DNA of 64,000 nt from NCBI RefSeq assembly GCF_000218685.1, contig NW_006763305.1:187762-251761 (forward strand), given 5' to 3'. This document shows positions 22,928 through 35,395 of this stretch, in pieces. A program made the position numbers and the translations under genes. Position 1 is the first letter of the stretch; every line of letters starts with the position of its first letter. Below the pieces are notes generated by a model. It worked only from the letters and a program-made list of their open reading frames with translations. It was not told the origin of the DNA and searched no databases. This DNA is from Serpula lacrymans var. lacrymans S7.9. Lineage: Eukaryota; Basidiomycota; Agaricomycetes; Boletales; Serpulaceae.

Positions 22928-24582
22928 TCACCAGAGTCGAGGCTGCCAACGACCGTCACGCACTTCAAAGAAGCGTGGCACGTACTGTTCACCACTTTCT
23001 TCTCTCTTCCGACGCAATTCACGCTGAGCATCCTCTACGGCACTCTTAGCTTCTGTTGCAGCTTCCATATCCTTCGCATTGATGGCTTGCGTGAGCTTTT
23101 GCCAGAGTCTGTGCAGAAGCCATATAAAACTTGTCGCACGGGTGCTATGAATGTAGTCCACTTACCGTCGTGACTCGTATGGTTCTTGCTCATCTTCGGG
23201 AACTACAAATTTGGGTGCAATATTTTGACCATCTTTTATCGCGTCGAAGAGCACACGTTTACTACCGTTCTAGAATCAAATAATCAAGCTCTTGAACGAA
23301 TCATGTATGTCATTGTTACCTTTGCACTCTTGAATTCCATGGTATGACTCCATCTCCCTGATACCTCTCCTATATCTGCGTTACGCCTTCGAACACGGCC
23401 TGCTATAGCATTGTACGTTCCTGAGAAGAAGCCCTGTGAAGTATGCTCAGGCCAACCTGTAGAACGATTGAAAAGGAGGAACTTGGGGCATACTTTCGTC
23501 TTGAACTCAAGGTCACAGAATAGCCCATGCTTCTCATTCTTTGCGGTACAAGTGTCTCCAAGCTCAAGGACCATTTTCCCGAAAAGTATACCTCTTGCAT
23601 ACATATTGGGCATGGTGATCACATATTCTGAACAAGATATCAAAGCGAGTCCCTTATTTCGTTGATGGACTTATTGACGTACCGCCATCTTCGGGGCTTC
23701 CTAGTAGCATGATGCGGTTCTCGCCTTCCATCGTGGTCGAAACGCTGTTACCAAGGAACTTGGACTTGGGTCTCAGCTCTCCGATGATACATACTCGGTT
23801 TATGGGCGAAATGTATATAAATGCAGAGATTGGAGGATGATGGGATACTATGATGTTTCATCGTACCAATCTCCGCCTAATAATTTACGAGGTTTCTCAC
23901 CTTGTTCAGCAACATAGAACCCCTGTGTTCCATTCGAATAGTCGTACCTACACCTGAAGAACTCGCCGAGGACCGGATTATACCTGGACGATGAAGATGT
24001 TCGTCTTGTAGTACATGTATTTCAGGTTGAGACTTACGGCTTCTTCACCCCTTTGGGCTTGATATGCCATCCAGCAAGGTAGTATTGCAGAACGCGTATG
24101 AATCTCTCCTCGGGGTCATTACACTTCTCGGAACTAACAGGTGGAAAGGCGGGGGAGTGAGTACAAAGCAAGAGGGGGTCAGTGATGATACTTGCCCGAA
24201 AACGAGATCAGGGTGAGACATGAAGTCAGTTATACGCTCGAGCATACTCCTGGGCTCAAGTACGAATGTGGGAAAGGTAACCTTGGATAGATCCATGCCA
24301 ACTCTGCGATCGCAACGTCAAGACAGCAGGTGAGTAACGAGACTGTAGGGGGGAGTCCAAGAGCTGCGCACCTCAGCTGTGATATCAGCGAAGTAATAAC
24401 AGAGCCTTCATCCTCGTCTCTGTATTGGGAATTAAAATCGAAGAAAGGCATTGTGAATAGTAGAAAGAAACAGACAAGACCGATGTATCGTCGGGCTCAG
24501 TGTCTTCTGGTGCTCTGTCGTCCACGGAGGTGCCTCGTGCCCGTCGGATATGGGATCCTGCCTGGCTGAAAAGGCCCATCAT
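22928..24582 (-). CDS. Oxysterol-binding protein (Osh/Kes1 type)
   Basis: Lipid-transfer protein that exchanges sterol or phosphatidylserine for PI4P between membranes. The N-terminal exon (MMGLFSQAG...) is followed by an acidic [14 protein letters not shown] exon. The domain core is [17 protein letters not shown] with [17 protein letters not shown] (about 24300-24200), then the family fingerprint EQ-VSHHPP split by an intron and read as [15 protein letters not shown] at about 23850-23800. It continues with [17 protein letters not shown] and [13 protein letters not shown], and the C-terminal [20 protein letters not shown] with [16 protein letters not shown], ending RWQPRLW-stop. No PH domain or ankyrin repeats are visible, so it is the short, single-domain Osh4/Osh6-like class. 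About eight introns are inferred. Start: two adjacent ATGs at 24582 and 24579; the first is given. Confidence 0.87.
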
Positions 24583-25030
24583 GGTGATATCGATATACAC
24601 GCAGTCACTGGTCGACTTTTATAACCAATTGACACAGGTAAGATGGAGAGAAACACGCACGAGGTTTAGGTGATGCTGTGCGTCCACTGCCTTGGATTTC
24701 AGGGAATCTGCGTGCTGGACGATTAGACTGATTGTCGTATAGACTGGCTGAAATTATTACGAAAGTATGCTGCGGATGGTGGTTGAAAGCAAGAGGTTTG
24801 AGCGGAGGTGCAAGGCAAAGGCAAAGGGGAAGGTCCCAGTTAGTAATTGGATCAGAGTCGGACTAGCCTTGGCAGTGCGGGGCTGCCTAATAGACACGTC
24901 ATATTGGTCGTCGAGGGCACGCTCATACATTACATGTCATCCATCACATCACTTATATCCGTGAAAAAAAAAGACATGCGACAGATACACTTGTGTATAT
25001 ATTCTCATCTACAACCTTACCACGCCTGCA
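24583..25030. other. Intergenic, no gene seen
   Basis: About 450 bp between the OSBP start and the stop of the DEAD-box gene. No motif-bearing frame is present. Confidence 0.5.
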
Positions 25031-27276
<2,246 letters not shown>

Positions 27277-28391
27277 GGTCACTGGAGAGATGTACACCGT
27301 GACACAAATATCAATTCTCATATTTTGTGATTAGGTAAGCTACTGGACATGAGAGATGTGGGCTGACACCACGAGCATGAAAGTGTTCCAGCCAAGCCGG
27401 GTATGATTCACACACAAACCTCGATGGCCTGACTGTGATACTTCAAATATTATAAATATATACTTTGTGATAGATTAACTAAAATTAAACCAATGTTTTG
27501 AGAAATAGCTGGGATGCTTTGTGCCCAGTTCGAGGCTGACATGCTGCTGGTTCTTTATAAACTAGGTTTGTATTGGCTGAGCTGCTTGTAAGGAATCAAA
27601 TTTTCTATTGCATTCCTGCCATGTCATGGTTATCCAACCCATTCCCTGTCACTCCTCTCACCATTGGATCAGAAGTCACGGCCGGTACTCTCTTGCTTGT
27701 ATCCTTCTTTTTCTTATTTTCCTTTCACGCTTGTATCCTATCATACTTACAGTGTAGGAGATTCCTCTCCCATCCTCGAGAAGATATCCCAATGGCATAA
27801 CTCTGATCAATGTCAGGCAACGAATACGAAGCTATATAACAAAACACAATGCCTGGTCAAGTCCTTGCTGAAAGGCGGTGAAGCAGGGTATGAGAGTTGA
27901 AGAGTATCAATATAGGCGCAAATCCAAACTAATATTGAACTAAAGAATAATACATCGAGTATGTACTTCTTTATATAGTGAACAACAATTGTCAGACCGA
28001 GAAAGGGAAGAGTTAAGAAAGTGGTCTGACCAATTAACTAACCAATAGGAAAAGAAAGAGAAAGTGGTCCAATCTATCGTATTTACTAATCATATGAGAG
28101 AAAATATTGGTAAGAGATGTGCGATTGGCTGTATCAGTAAGCCCATGAGAAGGCGCTGACTCATAGCCTTCCTCGCTTATCAATATCTCTCTGAAGTATT
28201 CCCAGACATAGCACTGGATCATTGCTATGTCATTTGGATATCTTCTTGAGGGTCTACAACAGTTCTCCTCCGTTGTAAGTATGATAGGATGTGAGTATGA
28301 ATGGAGAATAAGAAGAAAAAGGATAAAAGTAATAGAATACCAGCTGTAATTTCTAGTCCAAGAGCGAGAGGAGTGACAGGGAATGACTCGG

Positions 28392-30213
28392 TGTCGATGA
28401 TGAGAACTGCAGTTAGAAAACCACACACAAAACAAACCAACACACAATCCTCCCAGATTCCACGGAACTTGTTTATGGGCTTTGCCTCCTAGAACAGTGG
28501 AGTGGTCTGGTTGTTTGTGGGGTGGTACGTATAAAGATCCTTCAAAGTAAAACCCAGAGGTGTATGAGTGTGGGTTTTGAGGAGGAGGGATAGTTGAATT
28601 TATAGAAGGATAGGGGCTTTGTGACGAGTATAGACGAGCACTACCTTGCTAATCGTAGCACAAGGTAGGTTTGAGGATGACGAGGATGACAAGGTGACGA
28701 GGTTCCCAGTGATAGCAGGCTCCTGACGCACAAACTGTAGTGCTCAGAAGGACTCTAATCAAAAGGGATGACAATCACTTTCAAAAAGTGACGAGTGACG
28801 ATGACAGCAGTTAACAGTGGTAGAAGTGGGAAGTGTTGTGACCACACTGGATCACAAGTAGCAGAGTAGTGAACTTGAGAGTAGAGAAGAAGTCTGGATT
28901 GGATTTCTTGTTCTTTTTTTTACAAGGTAAAATACAGGGGTTTATATAGTAAAAGAAAAGTAGGCTATGCACAGTATAGCTGTGCAAAAAGAATGAGAAA
29001 GAATATGAAGGAAGGAATGTACGCTGACGAATCCTGCGTAGGTAGTACAGGATAAGATTGTCAAAAAAAGGAAAAGAAAGGGATAGAACAATAAATGCTG
29101 TGAGTAATGTCACAGGTTTGTACAGCCATAAAGTAAAGTCCAATAGCAAAAAGAGAGCAGGAAAATCATGATGTCATGGGAAGATGCAGTAAAAAAAGGG
29201 CAAGGCAAAACACTATCAGTATCAACACAGTTCCTTTATTGTCAGTCAGGCATTCTAAAAAAATATGTGTCCATAAAAATGATTCAAAAATCAAAAATAA
29301 TCGCACTGTAAATGAATGTTCTGCTGAAGAAAAAGAAATTGGAGCCACCAGTCCACCACCTAGTCCAAATCCGACAGTTCCATGGCCTTACCAATGGACT
29401 GGTTGTGTTGGACCACCTGATCAAACGAGGGAGGGAGAGGAGTAGTTCCAATTTGGAACAAGTGAGTCCCAGGCAGCGTGTGGTAGCTGTAGCTGTAGCG
29501 AAGACGATGGACAAAAGATAAGTGTACCCAAGTGAATGGGACAGCAATGAACATGGGCGACGCAAGGGGATGAACCTTCTCCAGCTCAAAAACTACCCAC
29601 CCACACTCCAACCAGGCAAGACGAGTGACCGATGTTTTGATAGTATATGATGGCAGATCGACGTCATGAAGATGGACCTGTTGCCCTATTTGGACCGGCC
29701 GCCGGGGCTTTGCTGATATCAGCAGTGGCACGTGGTAGTCAATGGATCGGCAACGGAAGCGGATAGGAAGTGGTGACATCAGAAATGGTGGGGGTGCAAA
29801 TAAGATGAGGAGGAGGAGGGTGGAGGTGACAAACAAGTGGATTAGAATGGGGATCCAGAAATGACCGTCAGGTGAGAATAAAAAGGAGAGGAAGGGGCCC
29901 ATGGTGGGGCTAGGCAAAGGAAGGGGAGTAAGGGAAACAACAAAAGCGAGGGCGCAATGCAATGTGTAGCCAGTGGCGACGCGAAAATTTGCCGAAATGC
30001 CGAAATGCCGAAAGTACCGAATGGAAAAGCAAAGGTGAGCGTGACTGGATTGCCTAATAGAGGTGGTGCTGATCAGCCACAAGTTCAAAAAGGGCAATAT
30101 TAATTACTATTCCACGTGGTATTGTGCCTGTGTGGCGCAAAGGCGAGTCTTTTTGAATATTCGCTTCGTTATTGACACCTGTCCATGCTACCAATCAACT
30201 TTGGTGCATGACA
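28392..30213 (-). mobile_element. Repeat C, copy 1: long TG...CA LTR-like element with ORF
   Basis: A 1,822-bp block inserted in LTR B. In its own orientation it starts TGTCATGCACC and ends CATCGACA. It is flanked by the 4-bp duplication TCGG (28388-28391 and 30214-30217). It contains a 180-codon ORF (29360-29902), then a TATA box (ACTATATAAACCCC, about 28940) followed by a leader-like region. The TG...CA ends and the promoter in the 3' third suggest an unusually long solo LTR. A second copy lies at 59701-61552 and a 5' scrap at 33801-33832. Confidence 0.7.
29360..29902 (-). CDS. 180-aa ORF of repeat C, copy 1
   Basis: Open frame from ATG at 29902, in a favourable ACCATGG context, to the stop at 29360. 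The N-terminal third is hydrophobic (FWIPILIHLFVTSTLLLLIL, probable membrane segment) and followed by PPP. The C-terminal two thirds are soluble-looking, with ISAKPRRPVQIGQ, VHLHDVDLPSYTIKT, LEKVHPL and TLPGTHLFQIGTTPLPPSF. The copy at 60009-60551 has exactly the same length with about 80% identical residues and no indel. The frame is open further upstream, but only from a TTG. No family is recognised. It is probably a transposon-encoded protein; expression is unproven. Confidence 0.5.
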   Translation of the reverse strand: MGPFLSFLFSPDGHFWIPILIHLFVTSTLLLLILFAPPPFLMSPLPIRFRCRSIDYHVPLLISAKPRRPVQIGQQVHLHDVDLPSYTIKTSVTRLAWLECGWVVFELEKVHPLASPMFIAVPFTWVHLSFVHRLRYSYSYHTLPGTHLFQIGTTPLPPSFDQVVQHNQSIGKAMELSDLD

Positions 30214-30629
30214 TCGGATAACCACAACATGATGGGAATGTGATAAGAAAAATTGATTCCTCACAATCAAGAGTTGTGCTCAGGAACACTTCAGTGGGGC
30301 ATCAATCAGCAATACAGACTGTGACTCAGCACCTTCCCATGAGTCACTGATCCAGCTAATTGTACATCCCTTACTCTCTTTTTACTATTGGATAGTCATT
30401 TGGTCAGAACACTTTCTTATTCTTCCTCTTTTCAATCTGATCCTCACTATTTGCTATATAAGGAGTAGACACTCAATGTATTATTCCTTAGTTCAATATT
30501 AGTTTGGATTTGCATTTATACCGATACTCTTCAACATCAATACTCTGATCCACCGCCTTCTACAAGGACTTGGCCAGACATTTGTCGTTGTTACTGTATA
30601 TAGCTTTGTGTTCATTGCCTGACACTGCT

Positions 30630-31159
30630 GACTTTTCAAAGAACCAGCAGTGTGTCAGCTATTTCTCAAAACATTGGGGTAAAATTTTAGTTAATCTATC
30701 TGGAAGTCCACTATGTTGGTGGACAATATTAAGGAAAAGATGGAGAATTGGAATTGAGATATGATAAGAAGGGGAGAAAGTAGTCTACTGTACAAGGTGT
30801 CAAATGACAGGTTATACAGTATAGTAAGGTATAGAATTCCAATGTGTTTTTGGTGATGCAATGAACTGGTATAATGTCATGTAATCATGAGTTGTGAGCT
30901 ACACGTATGCCCTGTCCAGCCCTGAATTTTTTGTTTTTGTTTTTATGTCATTCCTCCAGCCAATCATCAAGCACCTGAAAGTCCTCAAGAGCTGAACATT
31001 TCAGCCACTTGTTGTGTTTTGGGGGGAATTCAGCCAGCACACAGGGTATTGAGTATTACACCCTATCTTTTATTTGCCAATTATGTGGTCAATAAAGGCT
31101 TCTTGCTGGCCATCAGTGGTGAGGACAGGTCCCGGACGAACAAAGGTGTGGGAAGGAAG
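30630..31159. other. Intergenic in repeat island, no gene seen
   Basis: About 530 bp after LTR A with short open frames only. No homology to the other repeats in the window was noticed. Confidence 0.4.
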
Positions 31160-31575
31160 TTGGAGTAATCAGATTTTTGGACCTTTAAATTTCATTCTCC
31201 ACTTTAACTTTCTTTCGTAGTTTTCACACACTGTGCCATGCGGCACTCTCCACTTCTGTTCAAACTCCACTTTCTCACGCTGCACTGCTTTTCTTTATTC
31301 TTAGCTATAAGTCTCTCATGCAGTGGGGCTGGTCACACGGGCTGCACTCTATGACATCATCAGCCACTGCCTTCATCAACTGTATAGTACATATGTACAA
31401 ATAGTCTGTAGTAGTATAAATACCCCAATAGATCAAGGAGACTCCTCAGCAAGTCCTCCTGTTATTTACCCATAACAAACTTGGTCCTACCCTAAGGGAG
31501 ATTACTCTCTCCTTCACTCACCCCTCTTTTCCTGTCTTCACTGTGCGCCAGAGTATACAAACTTTGGTTGTTACA
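31160..31575 (+). repeat. LTR-like repeat D, copy 1
   Basis: About 415 bp that parallels 31746-32161: TTTTGGACCTTT, CTCACGC-GCACTGC, ATCAAGGAGACTCCTCAGC, AAGTCCTCCTGTT and GCGCCAGAGTATACAAAC, ending GGTTGTTACA. The 5' edge is degraded and approximate. No coding sequence. Confidence 0.6.
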
Positions 31576-31641
31576 ACTATTGGATTTAGCCATGTGACCT
31601 CACATAGCCACCTGACCACAGGGAGTGCATAAAGGCAAAGT

Positions 31642-31714
31642 GGACCAGCCAGGGATTGATTCCAGGACCTCTGCCTATGTATGGCGGCACTCTAACCAAC
31701 TGAGCTACCAGCCC
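31642..31714 (-). repeat. tRNA-like short element (SINE-type head)
   Basis: 73 nt on the minus strand with tRNA layout: 7-bp acceptor stem with wobbles (GGGCTGG with CTGGTCC), A box TAGCTCAGTTGGT, B box GGAATCAATCC, D stem GCTC/GAGT, and an anticodon-like loop ATACATA. The T stem is weak and the T loop lacks TTC. It is more likely a tRNA-derived SINE or decayed tRNA than a working tRNA gene. It lies between repeats D1 and D2. Confidence 0.5.
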
Positions 31715-31740
31715 TTGTACTAATGTCAACTCATGATGTA

Positions 31741-32166
31741 TGTTGTGTTACGATAACACATTTTCGGACCTTTCCTTTTTCATTCTCCACTTTAACCTTT
31801 ACTGTAGTTTTCACACTCCGTGCCATGCGGCACTTTCCCTTTTGTTCAAACTCCTCTTTCTCGCGCGGCACTGCCTTTATTCTTAGTTTAGCTACAAGTC
31901 TCTCACACAGTGGAACTGGTCACACAGGCTGTGCCCTCTGACACCATCAGCCACTGCCTTATCAACTGTATAGTACAACATGTACAAACAACCTATAGTA
32001 GTATATATACCTTAATAGATCCAGGAGACTCCTCAGCGAGTCCTCCTGTTGTTTACCCACAACTAACTCGGTCCTATCCTAAGGGTAACCACTCCCCTCA
32101 CTACCTTTATAGTTAGTTCTAGTTGTGCGCCAGAGTATACAAACTCTAGGTTGTTATTTTATGTTG
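31741..32166 (+). mobile_element. Solo LTR-like repeat D, copy 2
   Basis: Starts TGTTACGATAACAC at 31746 and ends near 32161, with a candidate TGTTG duplication at 31741-31745 and 32162-32166. It shares the 3' block (GAGACTCCTCAGCGAGTCCTCC, GCGCCAGAGTATACAAAC, GGTTGTTA) with D1 and with the solo LTR at 62340. The 3' terminus is altered from the expected TGTTACA, so the boundary is approximate. Confidence 0.6.
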
Positions 32167-33073
32167 TCTAACAAGGCTAACAGGCTTTGACCTTGACTAT
32201 TCTAACGGCCACACTGATAGTATGTCTATCATTTGAACCATCCAGAAATAGCACTTTTATTCTCTCTTCTGAAGTGCAGCAAGATGGTGCAACAAAAAGT
32301 TGCCCATTTGAAAACACTGGAACACGTACATCTGTAAGGACCATTTTATTATTTCCTTATCGTCTCTGTCTTGGTTCTCAAACACTTTTCCCATTACACC
32401 TCTGGCTCTAGGGCTAGAGGTATCATTTGCTATTTTACTTCTCATAGCCCTCACAGGCTTTCTCAACCATTGCTACCACTTTATATCACAGATCAGAGAC
32501 TGGGTATCACTCCCAGCTAGCCAGCACAATGGGTAGAGACTGGTAGTAGGCATCTCGCCAACCAGCTCCAAGCCCCATCAGTGCCTGGATATACTAATAG
32601 ACACTTTAGTCAGGATTGTACCTCATCATGAGGATACAGTTCCTGAACATGCGTGACAACACCTATTATTAGTATAACTCTCTCACCTGCTGATTAATCA
32701 TTCAAAGTTGTACGATAGTTATTCCTTTTTCTTATTGGTCGATTTATTCCTCAGACCACTTTTCGTTTATTCCCCTTTCAGTCTGAGGGACGGACAGTTA
32801 GCTATATAAGCCCTACACATCTCATGTATAGTTCTTTAGCTTTCTATTACTTGAATTATCCGCTTTACCTCTCATCAGAAACCTCTGAGTCTACTCCTAT
32901 ATCCTCTACTTGCTATATTCACTACCATCTGTCGATCACAAGACTCATTGAAACTCTTACTCCCTGCAAGTGCAGTGGGAGACAGGTTTTGTTTTTGTTA
33001 TAGTTTAATGTTGCCTCACAACATCCAGCCCAACCTGTGTCACTGATTGCCCTTGAGATTTGTGAATGGTCAT
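32167..33073 (-). pseudogene. Fragment of Pif1/Helitron-type helicase, split by a solo LTR
   Basis: On the minus strand this is the last part of the same helicase as at 57815-58694. It includes the motif IHKSQGQSVTQVGLD (about 33060-33025), and downstream the block matching CTGCACTTCAG-AGAGAGAATAAAAGTGCTATTTC and the end of the gene near 32170. The two parts are separated by the solo LTR at 32333-33020. Upstream helicase motifs are absent, so only a 3' scrap remains. Confidence 0.75.
32328..33025 (+). mobile_element. Solo LTR (family 1 relative) inserted in helicase fragment
   Basis: 688 bp, TGTAAGGACC at 32333 to TTGCCTCACA at 33020, flanked by the perfect 5-bp duplication ACATC (32328-32332 and 33021-33025). 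It has a TATA-like AGCTATATAAGCC at about 32810. It is diverged from LTRs A and B but shares the terminal sequences and promoter layout. Confidence 0.82.
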
Positions 33074-33437
33074 TGTTACAATACACAATTTTTGGATTTC
33101 TAACTTTCAAATCTCCTCTTCAACTTTCTTTCTCTTTTTTGTGCCATGCAGCACTTTCCTTTTATATCAAATACCATTTATCCTTTTACTTTCTCATGCA
33201 GTGCCGCCTCCTTTTATTTATACTCACATGGTAAAGCTGGCTACACCCTATGACATCATCAGCCACCACAATTAGCAATTGTATAGTATATATGTACAAA
33301 CACCTTATAGTGGTATATAAACACAATAGATCCAGGAGACTTCTCAGCAAGTCCTGATTACCCTCAACTAACTTGGTCCTATCCTAAGGGAGTTTATCCA
33401 CTCTCTCACTCACTCCTCTTTGCTTGTTCTCTCAATA
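33074..33437 (+). repeat. LTR-like repeat D, copy 3, truncated
   Basis: Starts TGTTACAATACACAATT at 33074, directly against the helicase fragment. It follows the D pattern (TTTTTGGATTTC, ATAGATCCAGGAGACTTCTCAGC, GGTCCTATCCTAAGGGAG) but lacks the usual GCGCCAGAGTATAC end. It is probably cut by the neighbouring reversed repeat. Confidence 0.55.
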
Positions 33438-33504
33438 GTGGGAAGAGGAAGTGTACAACCTATCAAAGGAGGGAGGTTCTCTTCACTAATGTTGGTAGAC
33501 ACTA

Positions 33505-33800
33505 AGAGAGAATTCGCTGAGTCCTTCCCATGTATTGCTCAGGTATATATACTACAATACATGAGGTACTGTACAGTTGTAAATACAGTTTGAAGTCCAA
33601 TGTCTAGCATGTGACCAGTCACATGTTGAGTCTAGACACTGGTCAGGTGATGCATCATGTGACTGGTCATGTAACTATGAAAAGTCCAAAAAGTAAAGTA
33701 AAATAAATGGTCATGTGATCAGTCACATGATTTGGAAAATGAAGAGTAAAAGTACAGAAAAGTAAAGTGTAAAATGGGTGCTGGTATATCAATTGTAACA
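33505..33800 (-). repeat. LTR-like repeat E, reversed and truncated
   Basis: Reverse complement of the 5' two thirds of the solo LTR at 62340-62740. It ends AATTGTAACA at 33800 (the TGTTACAATT start of the family), and has several CATGTGAC/GTCACATG repeats and the GTCTAGACACTGGTCAGGTGATG segment. Confidence 0.65.
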
Positions 33801-33832
33801 TCCATGCTACCGATCAACTTTGGTGCATGATA
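33801..33832 (-). repeat. 5' scrap of repeat C
   Basis: 32 bp equal, with two changes, to the start of repeat C (ATGCACCAAAGTTGATCGG on the minus strand). It abuts the reversed repeat E. Only the terminus is left. Confidence 0.55.
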
Positions 33833-33899
33833 TCAGTTGCCTTGTACCACACATGATCAGTGTTGGACTTCTCAAACTGTATGCGCAATAATTGCACTG

Positions 33900-34484
33900 T
33901 GTCAGAACCATGACCTGCAGAGTGTTCAGAGTTACAGAGTACAGAGATGGGGTAGGGGGTAACAGAGTACAAGATGGGGAATTGGCTTAGCTCATGCGCT
34001 AGGCCCTTCCATGAACCTTGGTCCCTAACGCGACGGAAATGGACAGAGGAGAATAGAGGATGAAAAGGGAGCAGAGTAAAGACCCTTCAGAGAAGGATTG
34101 GAAAACTTAGAAAGGGACTTGTAAAAGAAGAGGGAATCTAGTTGATATTTGAACTGTAGGAATGGAGTACAGGAGCTACAACTTTGTACTGTCGGAGGAG
34201 TAGGGGCTTGTAAGGAGTAACTTATAATGCAGGTATGGAGTTCCATGCGGACAACTATCTAGCAAGAGAGAAATATATATGCAAGGAGTGTATTATAAGG
34301 TCTAAATTACAGAGTCCATGAGGAGTATGGGAACGGGAGTCTGGAGTACTATGTGGGGGTGGGGCATGAGGCTATGCCAACTGGCAGGCCATGAGAAGTG
34401 TAATCTTGAGAATACCAAAGATTTGGGAGGTTTGGATTTTGGGAAATATCTCCTTTGGAGATGCCGGAGTCCTGTTCTCTGACA
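33900..34484 (+). repeat. LTR-like repeat F, copy 1
   Basis: 585 bp with TGTCAGAACC...TCTGACA ends. It is repeated in direct orientation at 34742-35395: GATGGGGAATTGGCTTAGC, CATGCGCTAGGCCCTTCCATG, GGGAATCTAGTTGATA, GGTATGGAGTTCCATGCGGA and TTGGAGATGCCGGAGT. Non-coding. No exact target duplication was found, so boundaries come from the repeat comparison. Confidence 0.65.
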
Positions 34485-34649
34485 CACCACACCTTTGTAC
34501 TCCCTTACTATTAGGTTTTCCTTTTCTTTGGCACAACGGGCCTGGGATTGTTATAGATCACAAACTGTGCACTGTAATTCCCAAAAACACCACAATCAAC
34601 TTACAGTATTATCCTCGTCTACTGTACTTGAAATGTCTCCACCACATTG

Positions 34650-34741
34650 TGTTACAATTGACATACCAGCACCTACTTACACTTCACTTTTTGTACTTTT
34701 ACTTTTCATTTTTCAAGTCACATGACTGATCATGTGACCAT
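34650..34741 (+). repeat. LTR-like repeat E, 5' fragment
   Basis: Starts TGTTACAATTGACATACCAGC and matches the first 90 bp of the solo LTR at 62340, including CATGTGACCA. It stops exactly where repeat F copy 2 begins (TGTCAGAAC at 34742). Confidence 0.6.
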
Positions 34742-35395
34742 TGTCAGAACTGTGGCCTCTTCGGAGTAACGGGGCTGTGGAGTACAGAGGGCGGAGTAAC
34801 GGAGTATGGAGGACGAGATGGGGAATCGGCTTAGCTCATGCGCTAGACCCTTCCATGGACCTTGGTCCCTAGCTTATTGGAAGTGGATGGAGGAGAAGTA
34901 GAGGATGAAAAGGAGCAGAGTAAAGATCCTTCGGAGAAGGATCAGAAAGGACTTTAGAAAAGGACTGGTAAGAAAGCGAGGGAATCTAGTTGATAATCAA
35001 ACTGCAGGAACAGAGTACAGGAGTTACAACTTATATACTGTCGGGGGAGCAGGAGCTTGTAAGGAGTAACTTGTAATGTAGGTATGGAGTTCCATGCGGA
35101 AAATTATCTAGCGAGAGGAGAAAGTATGTGTGAGTAGTGTATCATAAAGTCTAACTACAGAGTCCACGAGGAATACTAGAACGTGCGAGGAGAAATGTAT
35201 GGCGGACTAGAAGTCCGGTGCAGGAATATTGGAGTGGACAACCAGAGTACCATGTGGGAATGGAGTGTAGAGTTATGCCGAATGGCAGACCACGAGGAAC
35301 ATAATCCCAAGTATACCAATGGTTCGGGGGTTTCGGGCTCGGAGAACAACTCCTTCGGAGATGCTGGAGTTCTGTCTTCCGGTACGGATATGACA
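34742..35395 (+). repeat. LTR-like repeat F, copy 2
   Basis: Second copy of repeat F (654 bp), TGTCAGAACT...TATGACA, truncating repeat E. Short open frames inside (for example 35183-35533) are not genes. Confidence 0.65.

Larger units (their letters stand above)
27806..30270 (-). mobile_element. Solo LTR B (family 1) nested in LTR A, itself interrupted
   Basis: A second LTR of the same family in opposite orientation, starting TGTCAGGCAACG at 27811 and ending GATTCCTCACA at 30265. It is flanked by the 5-bp duplication ATCAA (27806-27810 and 30266-30270). On the minus strand it has the family TATA and AGTTCAATATT sites. Between 28392 and 30213 it contains repeat C1. Removing that repeat restores a normal LTR of about 630 bp. 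Confidence 0.85.
27582..30629 (+). mobile_element. Solo LTR A (family 1) split by nested insertions
   Basis: LTR related to the LTRs of the chromovirus at 49681. It starts TGTAAGGAATC at 27587, runs to 27810, is interrupted, then resumes at 30271 and ends GCCTGACA at 30624. It keeps the family's TATA (GCTATATAAGG, about 30455) and the AGTTCAATATT motif (about 30491). A 5-bp target duplication CTGCT flanks it (27582-27586 and 30625-30629), proving a single original insertion. LTR B sits inside it. Confidence 0.85.

Noticed and set aside
28225..28443. 72-codon frame with a membrane-like SFFFLFSIHTHILSYLQ run
   Set aside because: It lies inside solo LTR B and recurs in other LTRs of the family with breaks; it is a by-product of LTR sequence rather than a gene.
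29816..30097. Longer 245-codon version of the repeat C ORF beginning at 30097
   Set aside because: It starts with TTG, the N-terminal extension is less well conserved between copies with different spacing of residues, and the ATG at 29902 has a much better context.
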